A DNA stretch of 55,810 bases from Bacteroidales bacterium (lineage in GTDB: Bacteria; Bacteroidota; Bacteroidia; Bacteroidales; TTA-H9), in contig JAQVCV010000028.1 in assembly GCA_028689615.1 (NCBI GenBank), forward strand, positions 1 to 55,810, in the 5' to 3' direction. Numbering within the stretch: position 1 is the first letter of the stretch; each line of letters opens with the position of its first letter. A program made the translations under genes and the position numbers. Under the pieces are notes generated by a model, which worked only from the letters and a program-made list of their open reading frames with translations, was not told the origin of the DNA and made no database searches. Below, piece by piece: positions 1-8,466 of the stretch.

Positions 1-1340
1 AAAACAACCGCTGCCTTGTGAAAATGAGCCAGCATCACTGCCGAATCGCGTCCCTGATAACGGGGCGCCGGATCGAATTGTTTAAACGAAGAGTCGTGTT
101 CTTCGTCAATAACTACCAGTTTCAGGATGTGAAAAGGGAGAAAAATCGCAGATCGGGCACCCAAAATAACGGAGTATGCATTGCCGGCCGATTGTCGGGC
201 TCGAAGCCACACTTCGCCCCTCTCCTGATCGTTGAAGCGCGAATGAAACACCCCGACGCGGCTACCGAAATAGCACCGCAGCCGGTCAACAATCTGTGTG
301 GTGAGAGCAATTTCGGGCAACAAATAGAGCACCTGCCCGCCTTGCTTCAACACCTGATCGATCAAGCGGATGTAGATTTCGGTTTTCCCGCTACCTGTTA
401 CGCCGTGCAACAATACAGGCTGATGCCACATCGCGGCTTCAATCTGGGAAAAAGCATGCTGCTGCGCATCGCTGAACACAATGGATTCGACCTGCTCGCT
501 TGCCGCGAAATCTTCGAACCTACTGATCTCCTTTTCATAAACATTGAGCACCTTGCGCTTCACCAACGAATCGAAAGCCGATTGCGATTGCGAAGCCATG
601 GCAAGCACATCGCGCCGGCGAACCTCAACGGGTTTAGTCCCAAACCAACCGCTTAGGCTAAGAAAAGCTGTGAGAACATCAATCTGGCGCGGAGCCCTTT
701 TCTCGAGCTTATCAAACAACTGGCGCAAAGCATCTTCGTTGTGGTAATCACCAGCCAGGGTGACATACACTTCTGATTTAGGCTTGTATTTCTCCTGCAG
801 CTCCTCTTCAAGCACCACCACTTCCTGCTCAATAAGCCTACGCACCAAAGGGATGATACGGGCCACACCAACCTCCCTGGCCGCCTCCGAAACTGCCAAT
901 ACGGGGTGAGCATGAAGCGCTTCGATGATTTGTTGTTCCTTGTCGGTGAACCCGTCAAGGCGTCCATCGTAAAGTGGATGAAGTACAAGTTTCGACTCCG
1001 AGGCTAATTTCAAAGCCGATGGAAGTGCCGCCTGCATCACCTCTCCCAATGTACACATATAATAATCGGCCATCCACTCCCAAAACGCCAGATGAGCTTG
1101 ATCTATGACAGGGGATGAATCGAGCACCGAGAGCACGTACTTCACCTCATAATGCTGAGGCACCCTCTGATGCAGCTCTTTCACCAAAGCAGTGTAAACC
1201 TTCTGTTTACCAAACTGAACCACAACCCTGACACCCGGCACAACACTGCCCACCAACTCGGCAGGAATCCGGTAGGTAAAAGTACCGGGCAATGGCAACG
1301 GAAGAATTGCTTCACACAGATGGACAAGAGGTTCCAACAT
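1..1340 (-). CDS. priA: Primosomal protein N' (replication restart helicase PriA), C-terminus cut by window edge
   Basis: PriA is a superfamily 2 3'-5' DNA helicase that recognises stalled forks and reloads the replicative helicase. Reading the minus strand from the ATG at 1340 gives an N-terminal fork-binding part (begins MLEPLVHLCEAILPLPLPGT), a winged-helix-like middle, the Walker A motif HGVTGSGKTEIYI near residue 310 and the Walker B motif VVIDEEHDSSFKQ near residue 413. DEEH is the signature of PriA. The reading frame is still open at position 1, so the zinc-binding cysteines and the last helicase motifs lie outside the window. About 100 bp separates it from the methyltransferase gene upstream on the same strand, so the two could be co-transcribed. 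Identification is firm from the two helicase motifs. Confidence 0.93.
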   Translation of the reverse strand, partial: MLEPLVHLCEAILPLPLPGTFTYRIPAELVGSVVPGVRVVVQFGKQKVYTALVKELHQRVPQHYEVKYVLSVLDSSPVIDQAHLAFWEWMADYYMCTLGEVMQAALPSALKLASESKLVLHPLYDGRLDGFTDKEQQIIEALHAHPVLAVSEAAREVGVARIIPLVRRLIEQEVVVLEEELQEKYKPKSEVYVTLAGDYHNEDALRQLFDKLEKRAPRQIDVLTAFLSLSGWFGTKPVEVRRRDVLAMASQSQSAFDSLVKRKVLNVYEKEISRFEDFAASEQVESIVFSDAQQHAFSQIEAAMWHQPVLLHGVTGSGKTEIYIRLIDQVLKQGGQVLYLLPEIALTTQIVDRLRCYFGSRVGVFHSRFNDQERGEVWLRARQSAGNAYSVILGARSAIFLPFHILKLVVIDEEHDSSFKQFDPAPRYQGRDSAVMLAHFHKAAVV

Positions 1341-1438
1341 CTAATTAAATTTGATAGAACTGATTGCAACAGGCTGGTTAGCTTAGCTGAACTGCTGTGG
1401 GGCAACCGGATCACGGTAAATACGTTCCCCGATTCAAC

Positions 1439-2620
1439 TCATCGGCGGTAAGGCTTTTGCTGAGCCAGATGATCGTTGCGACGCCCGCTGAAGAGTTCGT
1501 AGGATGAGAGGCGACACTCCAGTGGCCCGTTGAACAAGGTAATTCGTTGTGATGGCTTCAGTCCAACGTACTTCAAGGCATACAAGTCGCTGGTAATCAT
1601 CCAGGCCGTCCAGCCGCTCCAGTATTTTTTAAGTGCATCGCCAATTGCCTGATAGAACCCCACGATGTCGGATTGTTTAAGTCGCTCGCCATAAGGAGGA
1701 TTCATAACAAGCAAACCTTCATCGGAGGGAGGCGGAAGGCGCAGGAAATCGGCCTTCGACACCGTTACATCGCGATGGAGCCGTGCATGCCTGATGTTGG
1801 ACAGGGCCACATCAACCACAGCCTGATCGAGATCTGACCCGGTGATGGGGTGCAGCTGATCCTGCAGTGCATCGTCGGCATTGGCTTTAATTGCATCCCA
1901 CAGGGAGGAATCGAAATCGGGCCATTTCATGAAGCCGAACTCTTCGCGGTAATAGCCGGCAGGGATGTTTTGTGCTATCATGGCAGCTTCGGTGAGAATG
2001 GTTCCCGAACCGCACATGGGATCATGCAAGGGAGCAGAACCGTCATAACCAGCCAGAAGAAGGATTCCGGCGGCCAACACTTCGTTGAGGGGAGCCTCGC
2101 CTGTAGCCTGCCGGTAACCACGTTTGAACAGAGGGTCGCCGGAGGCATCAAATGCCAGGGAAGCTTCGGTTCCGGAGAGGTGAAGATTGATGCGCAGGCC
2201 TGGATTAGCCAGATCGACATCAGGGCGGCGCCCCTTCACCGATCGCCAATAATCGGCAACAGCATCTTTCACTCGCTGGGCCGTGAACTGAGAATGACTA
2301 AACACGGCATTGGTTACCACGGCATCGACGGCAAAAGTGGTATCAACAGCCATCCAGTCGTTCCACGGTAGTTCTTTTACTTTGGTGTAAAGATCGTCTT
2401 GTGTCTCCACTTTAAAAGTGGCAACCGGTTGAAGAATTCTTAATGCGGTGCGACAAAGATAATTAGCTTTGTAGAAAACCTCCCGCGATCCCGAAAAACT
2501 AACGGCTCGTTTCAAAACAGACATACCGGTAGCACCGATGGAGGCCAATTCTGCTACCAACACAGGCTCGAGGCCATGAAGGGTTTTTGCAATGTAAGTT
2601 TGCTGATTGGATTGCGTCAC
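1439..2620 (-). CDS. rlmL: THUMP-domain class I rRNA guanine-N2 methyltransferase, RlmL type
   Basis: Predicted SAM-dependent methyltransferase that modifies guanine-N2 in 23S rRNA. The N-terminal half resembles a THUMP RNA-binding domain. The SAM-binding motif DPMCGSGT lies near residue 200 and the amino-methylase motif NPPYGERL near residue 305. At 393 residues it matches the single-domain RlmL N-terminal module common in Bacteroidota and lacks the RlmK half found in gammaproteobacteria. The start is GTG at 2620. It lies about a dozen bases below a TATCTTTG promoter box, which argues against a start further upstream. The exact target base cannot be told from sequence. Confidence 0.85.
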   Translation of the reverse strand: MTQSNQQTYIAKTLHGLEPVLVAELASIGATGMSVLKRAVSFSGSREVFYKANYLCRTALRILQPVATFKVETQDDLYTKVKELPWNDWMAVDTTFAVDAVVTNAVFSHSQFTAQRVKDAVADYWRSVKGRRPDVDLANPGLRINLHLSGTEASLAFDASGDPLFKRGYRQATGEAPLNEVLAAGILLLAGYDGSAPLHDPMCGSGTILTEAAMIAQNIPAGYYREEFGFMKWPDFDSSLWDAIKANADDALQDQLHPITGSDLDQAVVDVALSNIRHARLHRDVTVSKADFLRLPPPSDEGLLVMNPPYGERLKQSDIVGFYQAIGDALKKYWSGWTAWMITSDLYALKYVGLKPSQRITLFNGPLECRLSSYELFSGRRNDHLAQQKPYRR

Positions 2621-2636
2621 GTTTCAATATTTTCGA

Positions 2637-2644
2637 CAAAGATA
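2637..2644 (-). promoter_or_regulatory. Putative -7 promoter element (TATCTTTG)
   Basis: The minus strand reads TATCTTTG, matching the Bacteroidota consensus TAnnTTTG. It lies just ahead of the GTG start of the methyltransferase gene. A TTG lies 24 bases upstream, slightly outside the usual 17-23 spacing. Confidence 0.5.
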
Positions 2645-2867
2645 CGGATCAAAACCAGATGGTTTGACCAACCTGTATAAGAATCAAATCAGCGCAACCC
2701 ATCACAGAATGCAAATCCAGGAGCAGTTCAACGGTTAACTATCTGAAGCAATGAGTTTTTATCCAGAAATCTCAGGTTCGGCAAAGAGAAACCAAACAGC
2801 CGCCATCGGTCCGGCATTGCCGGCGCCATGCGCAGCGCGCCGGGGTACAACAAAAAACGTTTTCGTT

Positions 2868-2875
2868 TAACTTTG
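2868..2875 (+). promoter_or_regulatory. Putative -7 promoter element (TAACTTTG)
   Basis: TAACTTTG fits TAnnTTTG and lies 38 bases upstream of the beta-barrel gene at 2914. No clear -33 TTG is visible at normal spacing. Confidence 0.5.
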
Positions 2876-2913
2876 CACCAAAATTTTTTCATCACCCTGG
2901 CGTTCATACCACC

Positions 2914-3486
2914 ATGAAAACATCACTTGTCACCACCTTTCTTGCCTGCCTTATAGCAGTTGCCACCTTGCAATCCACAGCACAGGAGAAAAACCAATCG
3001 TTTGTTTCGCTACAGGCCGGAACCGGAATCCCATCGGGTTTGTATGCCGATTTTGCCGCCACAGGATTTGGATTCACATTGGATGCAAAGAAATTTGTAG
3101 TAAAGCGATTGGCCTTAGGAGGACAAGTTGGTTACTTCACCATGGCAGGTTTGATACCTGCCTCCGACGACTCAACAGAAAAAAGCCTGAACCACCACCT
3201 GATTCCTGTTATGGGAACTCTGGGCTACTATTTTGGCAGCGAGAAATTTCTCACAGGAGGCGTCTTAGCCATCGGCTTCACCCGCTACGAAGTAACCAAA
3301 ACTGTAAAAGGAGAAACCATCTCAACTTCAGCATTTAAATCGTGCATTACCCCACACATCCAAAGCCTGGTGCGAATCACACCACGTCTGAGTCTGGCAG
3401 TTTCAGGATCGTACTACATCTTTTTTGGCGACATTGTTGATTTCAAATATTTCGGGCTGACAGCCGGAGTAGCCTGGAAACTTTGA
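2914..3486 (+). CDS. Exported outer-membrane beta-barrel-like protein (190 aa)
   Basis: Function unknown. The product starts with a clear signal peptide (MKTSLVTTFLACLIAVATLQ, probable cleavage after STA-Q). It continues with alternating hydrophobic and polar stretches rich in glycine and aromatic residues (for example GYYFGSEKFLTGGVLAIGF), and ends in WKL, an aromatic-rich ending compatible with an outer-membrane strand. Length and pattern fit the small porin-like OMP_b-brl families of Bacteroidota. It stands alone between two minus-strand units and has its own TAACTTTG box. The beta-barrel call rests on composition only. Confidence 0.7.
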   Translation: MKTSLVTTFLACLIAVATLQSTAQEKNQSFVSLQAGTGIPSGLYADFAATGFGFTLDAKKFVVKRLALGGQVGYFTMAGLIPASDDSTEKSLNHHLIPVMGTLGYYFGSEKFLTGGVLAIGFTRYEVTKTVKGETISTSAFKSCITPHIQSLVRITPRLSLAVSGSYYIFFGDIVDFKYFGLTAGVAWKL

Positions 3487-3661
3487 AACAAAAGCTTCAT
3501 GTTTTACGACGGCCCTTTCAGCAAGTTGATCTAATGGCTAAAAGCAACGTGCTCAGAACAATGCCGCGAGACCTTCGGGCTTCGGAATTCCGGCAGGCAA
3601 ATCGTTAAAATCCCCGCAAACCACGCAACCAACTGGTTATCAAGAACAAAATAGCCCGCGG

Positions 3662-4753
3662 TCAAAGCAGAATTTTATCCACAAATTTTGAATTCATCAG
3701 GCGGGCAATAGCCATGTATTCGGGAACGAATTTCAATCTGTCGCCAACTTTGTATCTGCACGACTGCCCCGGGGTAATTTTTCCCAGGTCGTAAACCGTA
3801 AGATCTGAGGTTATGCCGGCAAATTGAATCTGGTTGTCGATAGGTTTTATGGTAACCGGATCGACATCAAGCAGACCAAAATCGGCCAGTGCCCTGTATC
3901 TAAAATCCTGTCCATCAACATCCAGATCGCCCGTATGCCCAACGCTGGCATCGGAGAGCGTACCATCGGGGCTGGTTGATTTCTTTTCAAGTTCAATAAT
4001 ACTGGCCTCAAATTGAAAAGTTTGTTCACTCAGGTTGCGGAATTTTTTCCCATCGAAAGGCGAAGTTCCTAAGAAGGCGGCTTCACCTATTCGCAAATGA
4101 TTGATAGCCTTCGGCATAGAAGGTTTTCCAACCATAGGCAGTGTGATGCTGCTTCCGCCTGAAACCACAGGAAGAGAGGTGTTGAACATCTTCTCGATGA
4201 TGATCTTGTAGAGAGCCAATTGCAGCAATTTATCGTAAGTGGGCTGAATACCATGAAGGCATCCGAGATTTGTGCCCAGACCAACCACTTCAATATGAGG
4301 AAAATTAAACACCTTTTCGTAAAACCGCACCACCTCCTCGCGCAACACACCCTCTCGCAATTCACCCATCTCAATCATGATAATTACCTGATGGATTTTA
4401 TTCTGCGCCTGAGCCTCCGCATTCAAAGCCTCAATGGTACGAAAAGACGAATTGAGGGAAATATCAGCCCATTTGACAACCGATTTTATTAAATCCATGG
4501 CAGGGGGCTTTATATACATGGTTTTCACACTTGGGTTAATCTCTTTTGCCACCCGCAAACCAGAGATCCTGGAGTCGCCAATGCTGTGAATACGATTCAC
4601 AACCGGTTGCGACAACAATTGTCGCAAGAATTCCTTATGCCCCGACAGCACCTTGGTGATAAGCGTCCAACCGGTGTTGTGTTTCTCAAGAAACGAATCA
4701 ATTCTGTTGACGTTTTGAATGATGCGATCTGTATAAATATGGAGTGTTGCCAT
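3662..4753 (-). CDS. Alanine/ornithine racemase family PLP enzyme (fold type III)
   Basis: Predicted pyridoxal-phosphate amino-acid racemase with the alanine-racemase-type TIM barrel. The probable PLP lysine is in ITKVLSGHKEF near residue 35. Other family features are the barrel segments IGDSRISGL, VIIMIEMGELREG and GLGTNLGCLHG, and the phosphate-binding region VVSGGSSITLP. At 363 residues it matches the ornithine-racemase (Orr) subgroup better than biosynthetic Alr. It starts 2 bp after the stop of the GNAT gene, so the two form a tight operon. Orr homologues interconvert L- and D-ornithine. The actual substrate here is inferred by family only and could be another basic amino acid. Confidence 0.75.
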   Translation of the reverse strand: MATLHIYTDRIIQNVNRIDSFLEKHNTGWTLITKVLSGHKEFLRQLLSQPVVNRIHSIGDSRISGLRVAKEINPSVKTMYIKPPAMDLIKSVVKWADISLNSSFRTIEALNAEAQAQNKIHQVIIMIEMGELREGVLREEVVRFYEKVFNFPHIEVVGLGTNLGCLHGIQPTYDKLLQLALYKIIIEKMFNTSLPVVSGGSSITLPMVGKPSMPKAINHLRIGEAAFLGTSPFDGKKFRNLSEQTFQFEASIIELEKKSTSPDGTLSDASVGHTGDLDVDGQDFRYRALADFGLLDVDPVTIKPIDNQIQFAGITSDLTVYDLGKITPGQSCRYKVGDRLKFVPEYMAIARLMNSKFVDKILL

Positions 4754-4755
4754 GA

Positions 4756-5199
4756 TTATACTTTTTCGAATCTCATTTCGGCGTACTTACTTTTAAACCC
4801 GAGCCTTTCATAAAGTTTTCGCGCCGGGTTGTCGTATTCTACATGCAGGGCCATGTTACCCTCCGACCGGTTCAGAGCCTCTTTCATCATGGCGGCACCA
4901 ATACCCTTGCCACGCTGATCGTCGCGAACTGCAATATAAACCAGAATATTTTCGGGAATAAAACCACTCATTCCTGTTGAATTCACAACCACTACCGACA
5001 TCAGTTCCTGCCCCGATTGGCCGGTGAGCAAAAAGCCACCCTTCCCCTCCTGATCAGAGAAAGCATATAGAATTGAGGCCTTTATGGCTTCCTTCGAGTC
5101 GCCAAAACGCCCCAAATGGGTAAACAGAAACTCTACAATAGTCTCAATAGAATAGCTACCCAAATCACTCACTGTGTTTATTTTATTAATTTTAAGCAT
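4756..5199 (-). CDS. GNAT-family N-acetyltransferase
   Basis: Predicted acetyl-CoA-dependent N-acetyltransferase. The acetyl-CoA pyrophosphate-binding loop is visible as VRDDQRGKGIGAAMMKEAL, followed by the family ending HVEYDNPARKLYERLGF. The reading frame is open to 5244, but the ATG at 5199 (MLKINKINTV) gives a normal GNAT N-terminus. The extra 15 residues upstream are basic and implausible. It is the first gene of a two-gene operon with the racemase-like enzyme, so it may act on the same amino acid or a derivative of it. That link is inference. Confidence 0.75.
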   Translation of the reverse strand: MLKINKINTVSDLGSYSIETIVEFLFTHLGRFGDSKEAIKASILYAFSDQEGKGGFLLTGQSGQELMSVVVVNSTGMSGFIPENILVYIAVRDDQRGKGIGAAMMKEALNRSEGNMALHVEYDNPARKLYERLGFKSKYAEMRFEKV

Positions 5200-5280
5200 A
5201 AATAAAAAATGACGCCTGAGACTATTTTTAAAAAAGAATCTCAAGCAGTTAAATATTAATCAAATTCCAATATATAAATG

Positions 5281-5288
5281 CAAATATA
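5281..5288 (-). promoter_or_regulatory. Putative -7 promoter element (TATATTTG) for the GNAT/racemase operon
   Basis: The minus strand reads TATATTTG, about 80 bases upstream of the GNAT start at 5199. The surrounding 5220-5440 is very AT-rich. The nearest TTG upstream is about 26 bases away, too far for a canonical -33 box. Confidence 0.4.
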
Positions 5289-5789
5289 AACAAAAAAAAT
5301 CATTTTTTTCACTTCAAATGAACAACACATATCTTTGATATTTCTTTTTCAACACATTACATTCCAAAAAAATCTCAAAAAACATTCGATTTACCAACTT
5401 CATTTTTCAAATTAAAGCTCTAATTTTATTTTTCAACACCACGATGCAACGATGTACAAACACCTTTGTTGGCCTCACACATTCTCTCTCACCGTAAACC
5501 CGCTCAAATGCAACAACTCACCAGCACCATGTCGCAGAAAAGGAACATCAATCAGGCCAATTGGCCGGAACAGCTTAATAGGCTACTAATGCGGTATCTT
5601 TGGAATGAGACAAGCACCTGCCGGGAATCCTCAAACAGGGTTAGAACTACGCGGCTTCGGCCTTGCCCCAAACAAGCTACACCATTGCTACAGACACAAT
5701 ATCAAAACAATCAGCATAAAAACCCAAAAGACTCCGTACCGATCTATACATCAAACCGACCAACAGGGTAGTATGTGGCTGCTTTTATG
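5289..5789. other. Intergenic region without a supported gene
   Basis: Divergent intergenic region. The part to about 5450 is AT-rich with A and T runs. The rest contains open frames, but these have no start context, composition or recognisable product typical of a gene. I see no RNA gene or repeat here. Confidence 0.5.
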
Positions 5790-5797
5790 TAAATTTG
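5790..5797 (+). promoter_or_regulatory. Putative -7 promoter element (TAAATTTG)
   Basis: TAAATTTG fits TAnnTTTG and lies 35 bases ahead of the ATG at 5833. It probably drives the nuclease-fold gene and the phosphopantetheinyl transferase and formyltransferase genes behind it. Confidence 0.5.
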
Positions 5798-5832
5798 CCG
5801 CCATTAATTCTTGTAAAAAAGCCCGTTAATTT

Positions 5833-6891
5833 ATGAAATCATTAAACAAAACTATTCGGTTTTTCGGCTGTTCATCGCTGATTCTCATGATGCTAACAAG
5901 CTGGAATCCAGCAATGGCTCAAAAGAAAATTCGGGTAGCCACCATCGGATTCTACAACCTCGAGAACCTGTTCGACACCATAAACCAGCCCGATGTTAAC
6001 GACGAAGAGTTCACCCCCGAAGGGTCGAACCAGTACACCCCTGAACGGTATCTTTACAAGTTGGGGCAATTGTCGGAGGTCATCTCAAAGATAGGACGCG
6101 AAGACGACCCAAACGGGATTATGCTACTGGGAGTTAGCGAAATAGAAAACAAGAGCGTGCTTGAAGACCTTGTAAACACCGAGAAACTCAAGCCCATGAA
6201 CCTGGGAGTGGTTCATTTTGACGGACCCGACAGAAGAGGAGTTGACGTGGGACTTCTCTATCGCAAAGGCATATTCACCGTTATTAGCGCCAAATCGGCC
6301 AGGCTGTTTACCCCCGACGATACCGCGTTCAGAACCCGCGACCAGCTGGTTGTTACAGGACTGTTTGACGGCGACATCGTGAGTGTGATCGTGAACCACT
6401 GGCCATCGAGGAGTGGAGGGGAAGAGCGGAGCGCCCCCAAGAGGAACGCTGCTGCCGACCTTACCAAGCAACTGGTTGACTCGCTGTACAGACTCAATCC
6501 AGCCGCTAAAATTATCGTGATGGGTGACCTTAACGACGATCCGGTGAATGTTTCGGTGACCGAACACCTGAGAGCTGTGGGCAAAAAGAACAAACTGGAA
6601 AAGCTGGGCCTTTACAACCCCATGTGGAGCCTCTACAAAGATGGAGTTGGTTCGCTGGCCTATCGCGATTCGTGGAACCTGTTTGACCAGATCATCGTGA
6701 GCGAACCCCTGGTAAGCGATCGCACCGGCTATCACTTCCTCAGAGCACGTGTTTTCAATGCCCCTTTCCTGTTGCAAAAAGAGGGAGCTTTTAAGGGATA
6801 TCCTTGGCGGACCTACGTAGGCAACGATTTTAAAGGAGGTTTTTCCGACCACCTCCCTGCCTACATCGTGCTCGTTAAAGAAATCAAATAA
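5833..6891 (+). CDS. Exported endonuclease/exonuclease/phosphatase-fold protein
   Basis: Member of the metal-dependent EEP fold (DNase I-like nucleases and phosphodiesterases). A signal peptide (residues 1-29, ending AMAQ) sends it out of the cytoplasm. Motifs run in family order: FYNLENLFD (metal-binding Asn), LLGVSEIEN (catalytic Glu, near residue 100), VNHWPSR (near 187), VMGDLNDDP (near 233) and the C-terminal SDHLPAY histidine. All catalytic residues appear intact. Family members cleave nucleic acids or phosphodiesters, so an exported form may scavenge phosphate or degrade extracellular DNA. The substrate cannot be told from sequence. It is the first gene of a plus-strand group with the next two. 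Confidence 0.82.
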   Translation: MKSLNKTIRFFGCSSLILMMLTSWNPAMAQKKIRVATIGFYNLENLFDTINQPDVNDEEFTPEGSNQYTPERYLYKLGQLSEVISKIGREDDPNGIMLLGVSEIENKSVLEDLVNTEKLKPMNLGVVHFDGPDRRGVDVGLLYRKGIFTVISAKSARLFTPDDTAFRTRDQLVVTGLFDGDIVSVIVNHWPSRSGGEERSAPKRNAAADLTKQLVDSLYRLNPAAKIIVMGDLNDDPVNVSVTEHLRAVGKKNKLEKLGLYNPMWSLYKDGVGSLAYRDSWNLFDQIIVSEPLVSDRTGYHFLRARVFNAPFLLQKEGAFKGYPWRTYVGNDFKGGFSDHLPAYIVLVKEIK

Positions 6892-6908
6892 CCATCATCG
6901 GGCGGGCA

Positions 6909-7625
6909 ATGACCTCCATCTTCTGCTACAACATCGAACCACCTGCCATCCATACACTCCCATCCAAAACACTTGCATGGGGAAATACTCCCGTGATGGC
7001 AGAAACAAACGCAGAAGACGGGGGGCTCACCCCCTCGCGGTACTGGCTATCAGCTCAAGAAGAAAAAAGACTGACACAGTTTTCAACCCATCAGTTGCAG
7101 CAACGCTATGGACACATCCATACCCGGCTTAACCAACAACTTGCCATCCTTTGCAACAACCAAAACCGTATTCCTGAAATTGAACCCGGCCAACATGGGA
7201 AACCCTGTCTGAAACACTTCAGTCACATCCATTTCAACCATTCCGACACCGATCAGTACGCAGTGGCGGCCTTCTGGAACCAACCAGTGGGCATTGACAC
7301 CGAAAGAATCAACGAGAACAAACCCGATAAAGCCGTAACAGCCCGTTTCTTTTCGGTGGCCGACCAAGAGGCTATTGACGACGACCCCTCGCGGTTCGTT
7401 TTATTCTGGACACGAAAGGAAGCCATCCTAAAACTAACAGGAAAGGGAATCAGCGACGACCTCCATCTTTTTAGCGTAAGCCAACCAGAATGGACTGGCG
7501 ATGGCAATTGCATCGGATTGGCTTCAGGCCATCAAAAGGCCGTGTATGTTTATTCATTCCGAGTGCATACCCTGCAATACTCTCTTGCAGTATTCCAACC
7601 ACTCACGTGGACAAAATCCTTTTAA
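6909..7625 (+). CDS. 4'-phosphopantetheinyl transferase superfamily protein
   Basis: Transfers 4'-phosphopantetheine from CoA to a serine of a carrier protein. The Sfp-type signature is complete: GKPCLKHFSHIHFNHSD, then VGIDTERI near residue 122 (metal-binding Asp), and WTRKEAILKLTGKGI near 163 (W-x-x-K-E-A). At 238 residues it matches the Sfp class more than AcpS. It begins 17 bp after the upstream gene and is followed 22 bp later by the formyltransferase gene. The partner carrier protein is not in the window. Confidence 0.88.
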   Translation: MTSIFCYNIEPPAIHTLPSKTLAWGNTPVMAETNAEDGGLTPSRYWLSAQEEKRLTQFSTHQLQQRYGHIHTRLNQQLAILCNNQNRIPEIEPGQHGKPCLKHFSHIHFNHSDTDQYAVAAFWNQPVGIDTERINENKPDKAVTARFFSVADQEAIDDDPSRFVLFWTRKEAILKLTGKGISDDLHLFSVSQPEWTGDGNCIGLASGHQKAVYVYSFRVHTLQYSLAVFQPLTWTKSF

Positions 7626-7647
7626 ACGCCTGCTAAAAAAAACTGCT

Positions 7648-8439
7648 ATGCTTAAAATTGTGATCCTAAGCGAAAGCCCTTTAGCCGGCAGCTATACCCG
7701 GCAAGTATTGAAAGCCATTGCATCCGACAACCGGATGGAAGTAACAGGTGTTGTGGTGCACTGGCGGCAGCCTAAACCACTGAAAAGCAAGTTAAAATCA
7801 CTTCTTCGACGGTTGAAGGGGGGTGTTTTTTTAGCGATGCTTATCGAAAAAAGGAGACGCGGTGGCTCCCGGGCTCCAGCATCAGGAAAGCCGGTAACCT
7901 TTGCCGAACTGTTCAACAAACCATCGCTGCCAGCAATCAACATCAAGCAGTACGATAGCGAAGCACTGAACCAGATTGAACAGTTGGGAGGGCACCTCCT
8001 GATTTTGGCGGGTTACCACCAGATAGTCAGACAACCGTTGATAAAGCTGTTTCCGCGGGGTGTACTCTCCTATCATTATGGTGATATGCGGAAATATCGC
8101 GGACAGCCACCCATTTTTTGGGAGATGCTGAACGGAGAAAAAACAGTTGGGATAACTGTTCAACAACTCAACAACCGCCTCGACGGCGGATATCTGGTAA
8201 AAGAGAAAGCCATTGAAATAGAACCTGCCGACACGATTGAAACCATGGAGGTGAAAATCTTAGAGGCCTCAATACCAATGATGCACGAAGCTGTGTGTTG
8301 TTATCTCAATTCAGATTTTCAGCCCGAATTGCTGCCACAATACGGCAAGGTTTATACCTTTCCCGACATCATTAGCTGGATAAAAATGGAATGGAGAGCA
8401 CTCCATAAAAAAACAAAGAACCACCCCAACAAGGGGTAG
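7648..8439 (+). CDS. Formyltransferase-fold protein (methionyl-tRNA formyltransferase-like)
   Basis: Shows the formyltransferase fold of Fmt and GART. It starts with a Rossmann strand (MLKIVILSESPLAG), and the active-site region is AGYHQIV followed by SYHYGDMRKYRGQPPIFW. The latter corresponds to the catalytic His and the YRG-P loop of Fmt-like enzymes. A GITVQQLNNRLDGG segment (the usual G-x-T-v-h-x-x-D-x-G region) follows. The family Asn is replaced around AGYHQ, so it is not the housekeeping Fmt. It probably formylates a sugar nucleotide or small amine. The ATG at 7648 was chosen because the longer frame would overlap the phosphopantetheinyl transferase gene. Confidence 0.72.
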   Translation: MLKIVILSESPLAGSYTRQVLKAIASDNRMEVTGVVVHWRQPKPLKSKLKSLLRRLKGGVFLAMLIEKRRRGGSRAPASGKPVTFAELFNKPSLPAINIKQYDSEALNQIEQLGGHLLILAGYHQIVRQPLIKLFPRGVLSYHYGDMRKYRGQPPIFWEMLNGEKTVGITVQQLNNRLDGGYLVKEKAIEIEPADTIETMEVKILEASIPMMHEAVCCYLNSDFQPELLPQYGKVYTFPDIISWIKMEWRALHKKTKNHPNKG

Positions 8440-8442
8440 TTC
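8418..8442. terminator. Convergent hairpin terminator
   Basis: GAACCACCCC pairs with GGGGTAGTTC (one mismatch) around a short loop. The hairpin overlaps the stop codon of the plus-strand formyltransferase gene. On the minus strand it is followed by a T-rich tract (TTTGTTTTTTT), so it is best read as the terminator of the minus-strand lipoprotein gene. Confidence 0.65.
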
Positions 8443-8466
8443 TCTGAAAGTGATTTATTCAACAGT

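Noticed and set aside
18-656. Plus-strand open frame at the window start, and short minus-strand frames at 122-310, 653-988 and 1181-1414
   Set aside because: They are shadows of priA, whose minus-strand frame runs off position 1 and carries the PriA helicase motifs.
5466-5771. Plus-strand frame of about 100 codons
   Set aside because: No promoter, no domain, and Gln/Asn/Thr-rich composition unlike the neighbouring genes. Best treated as intergenic.
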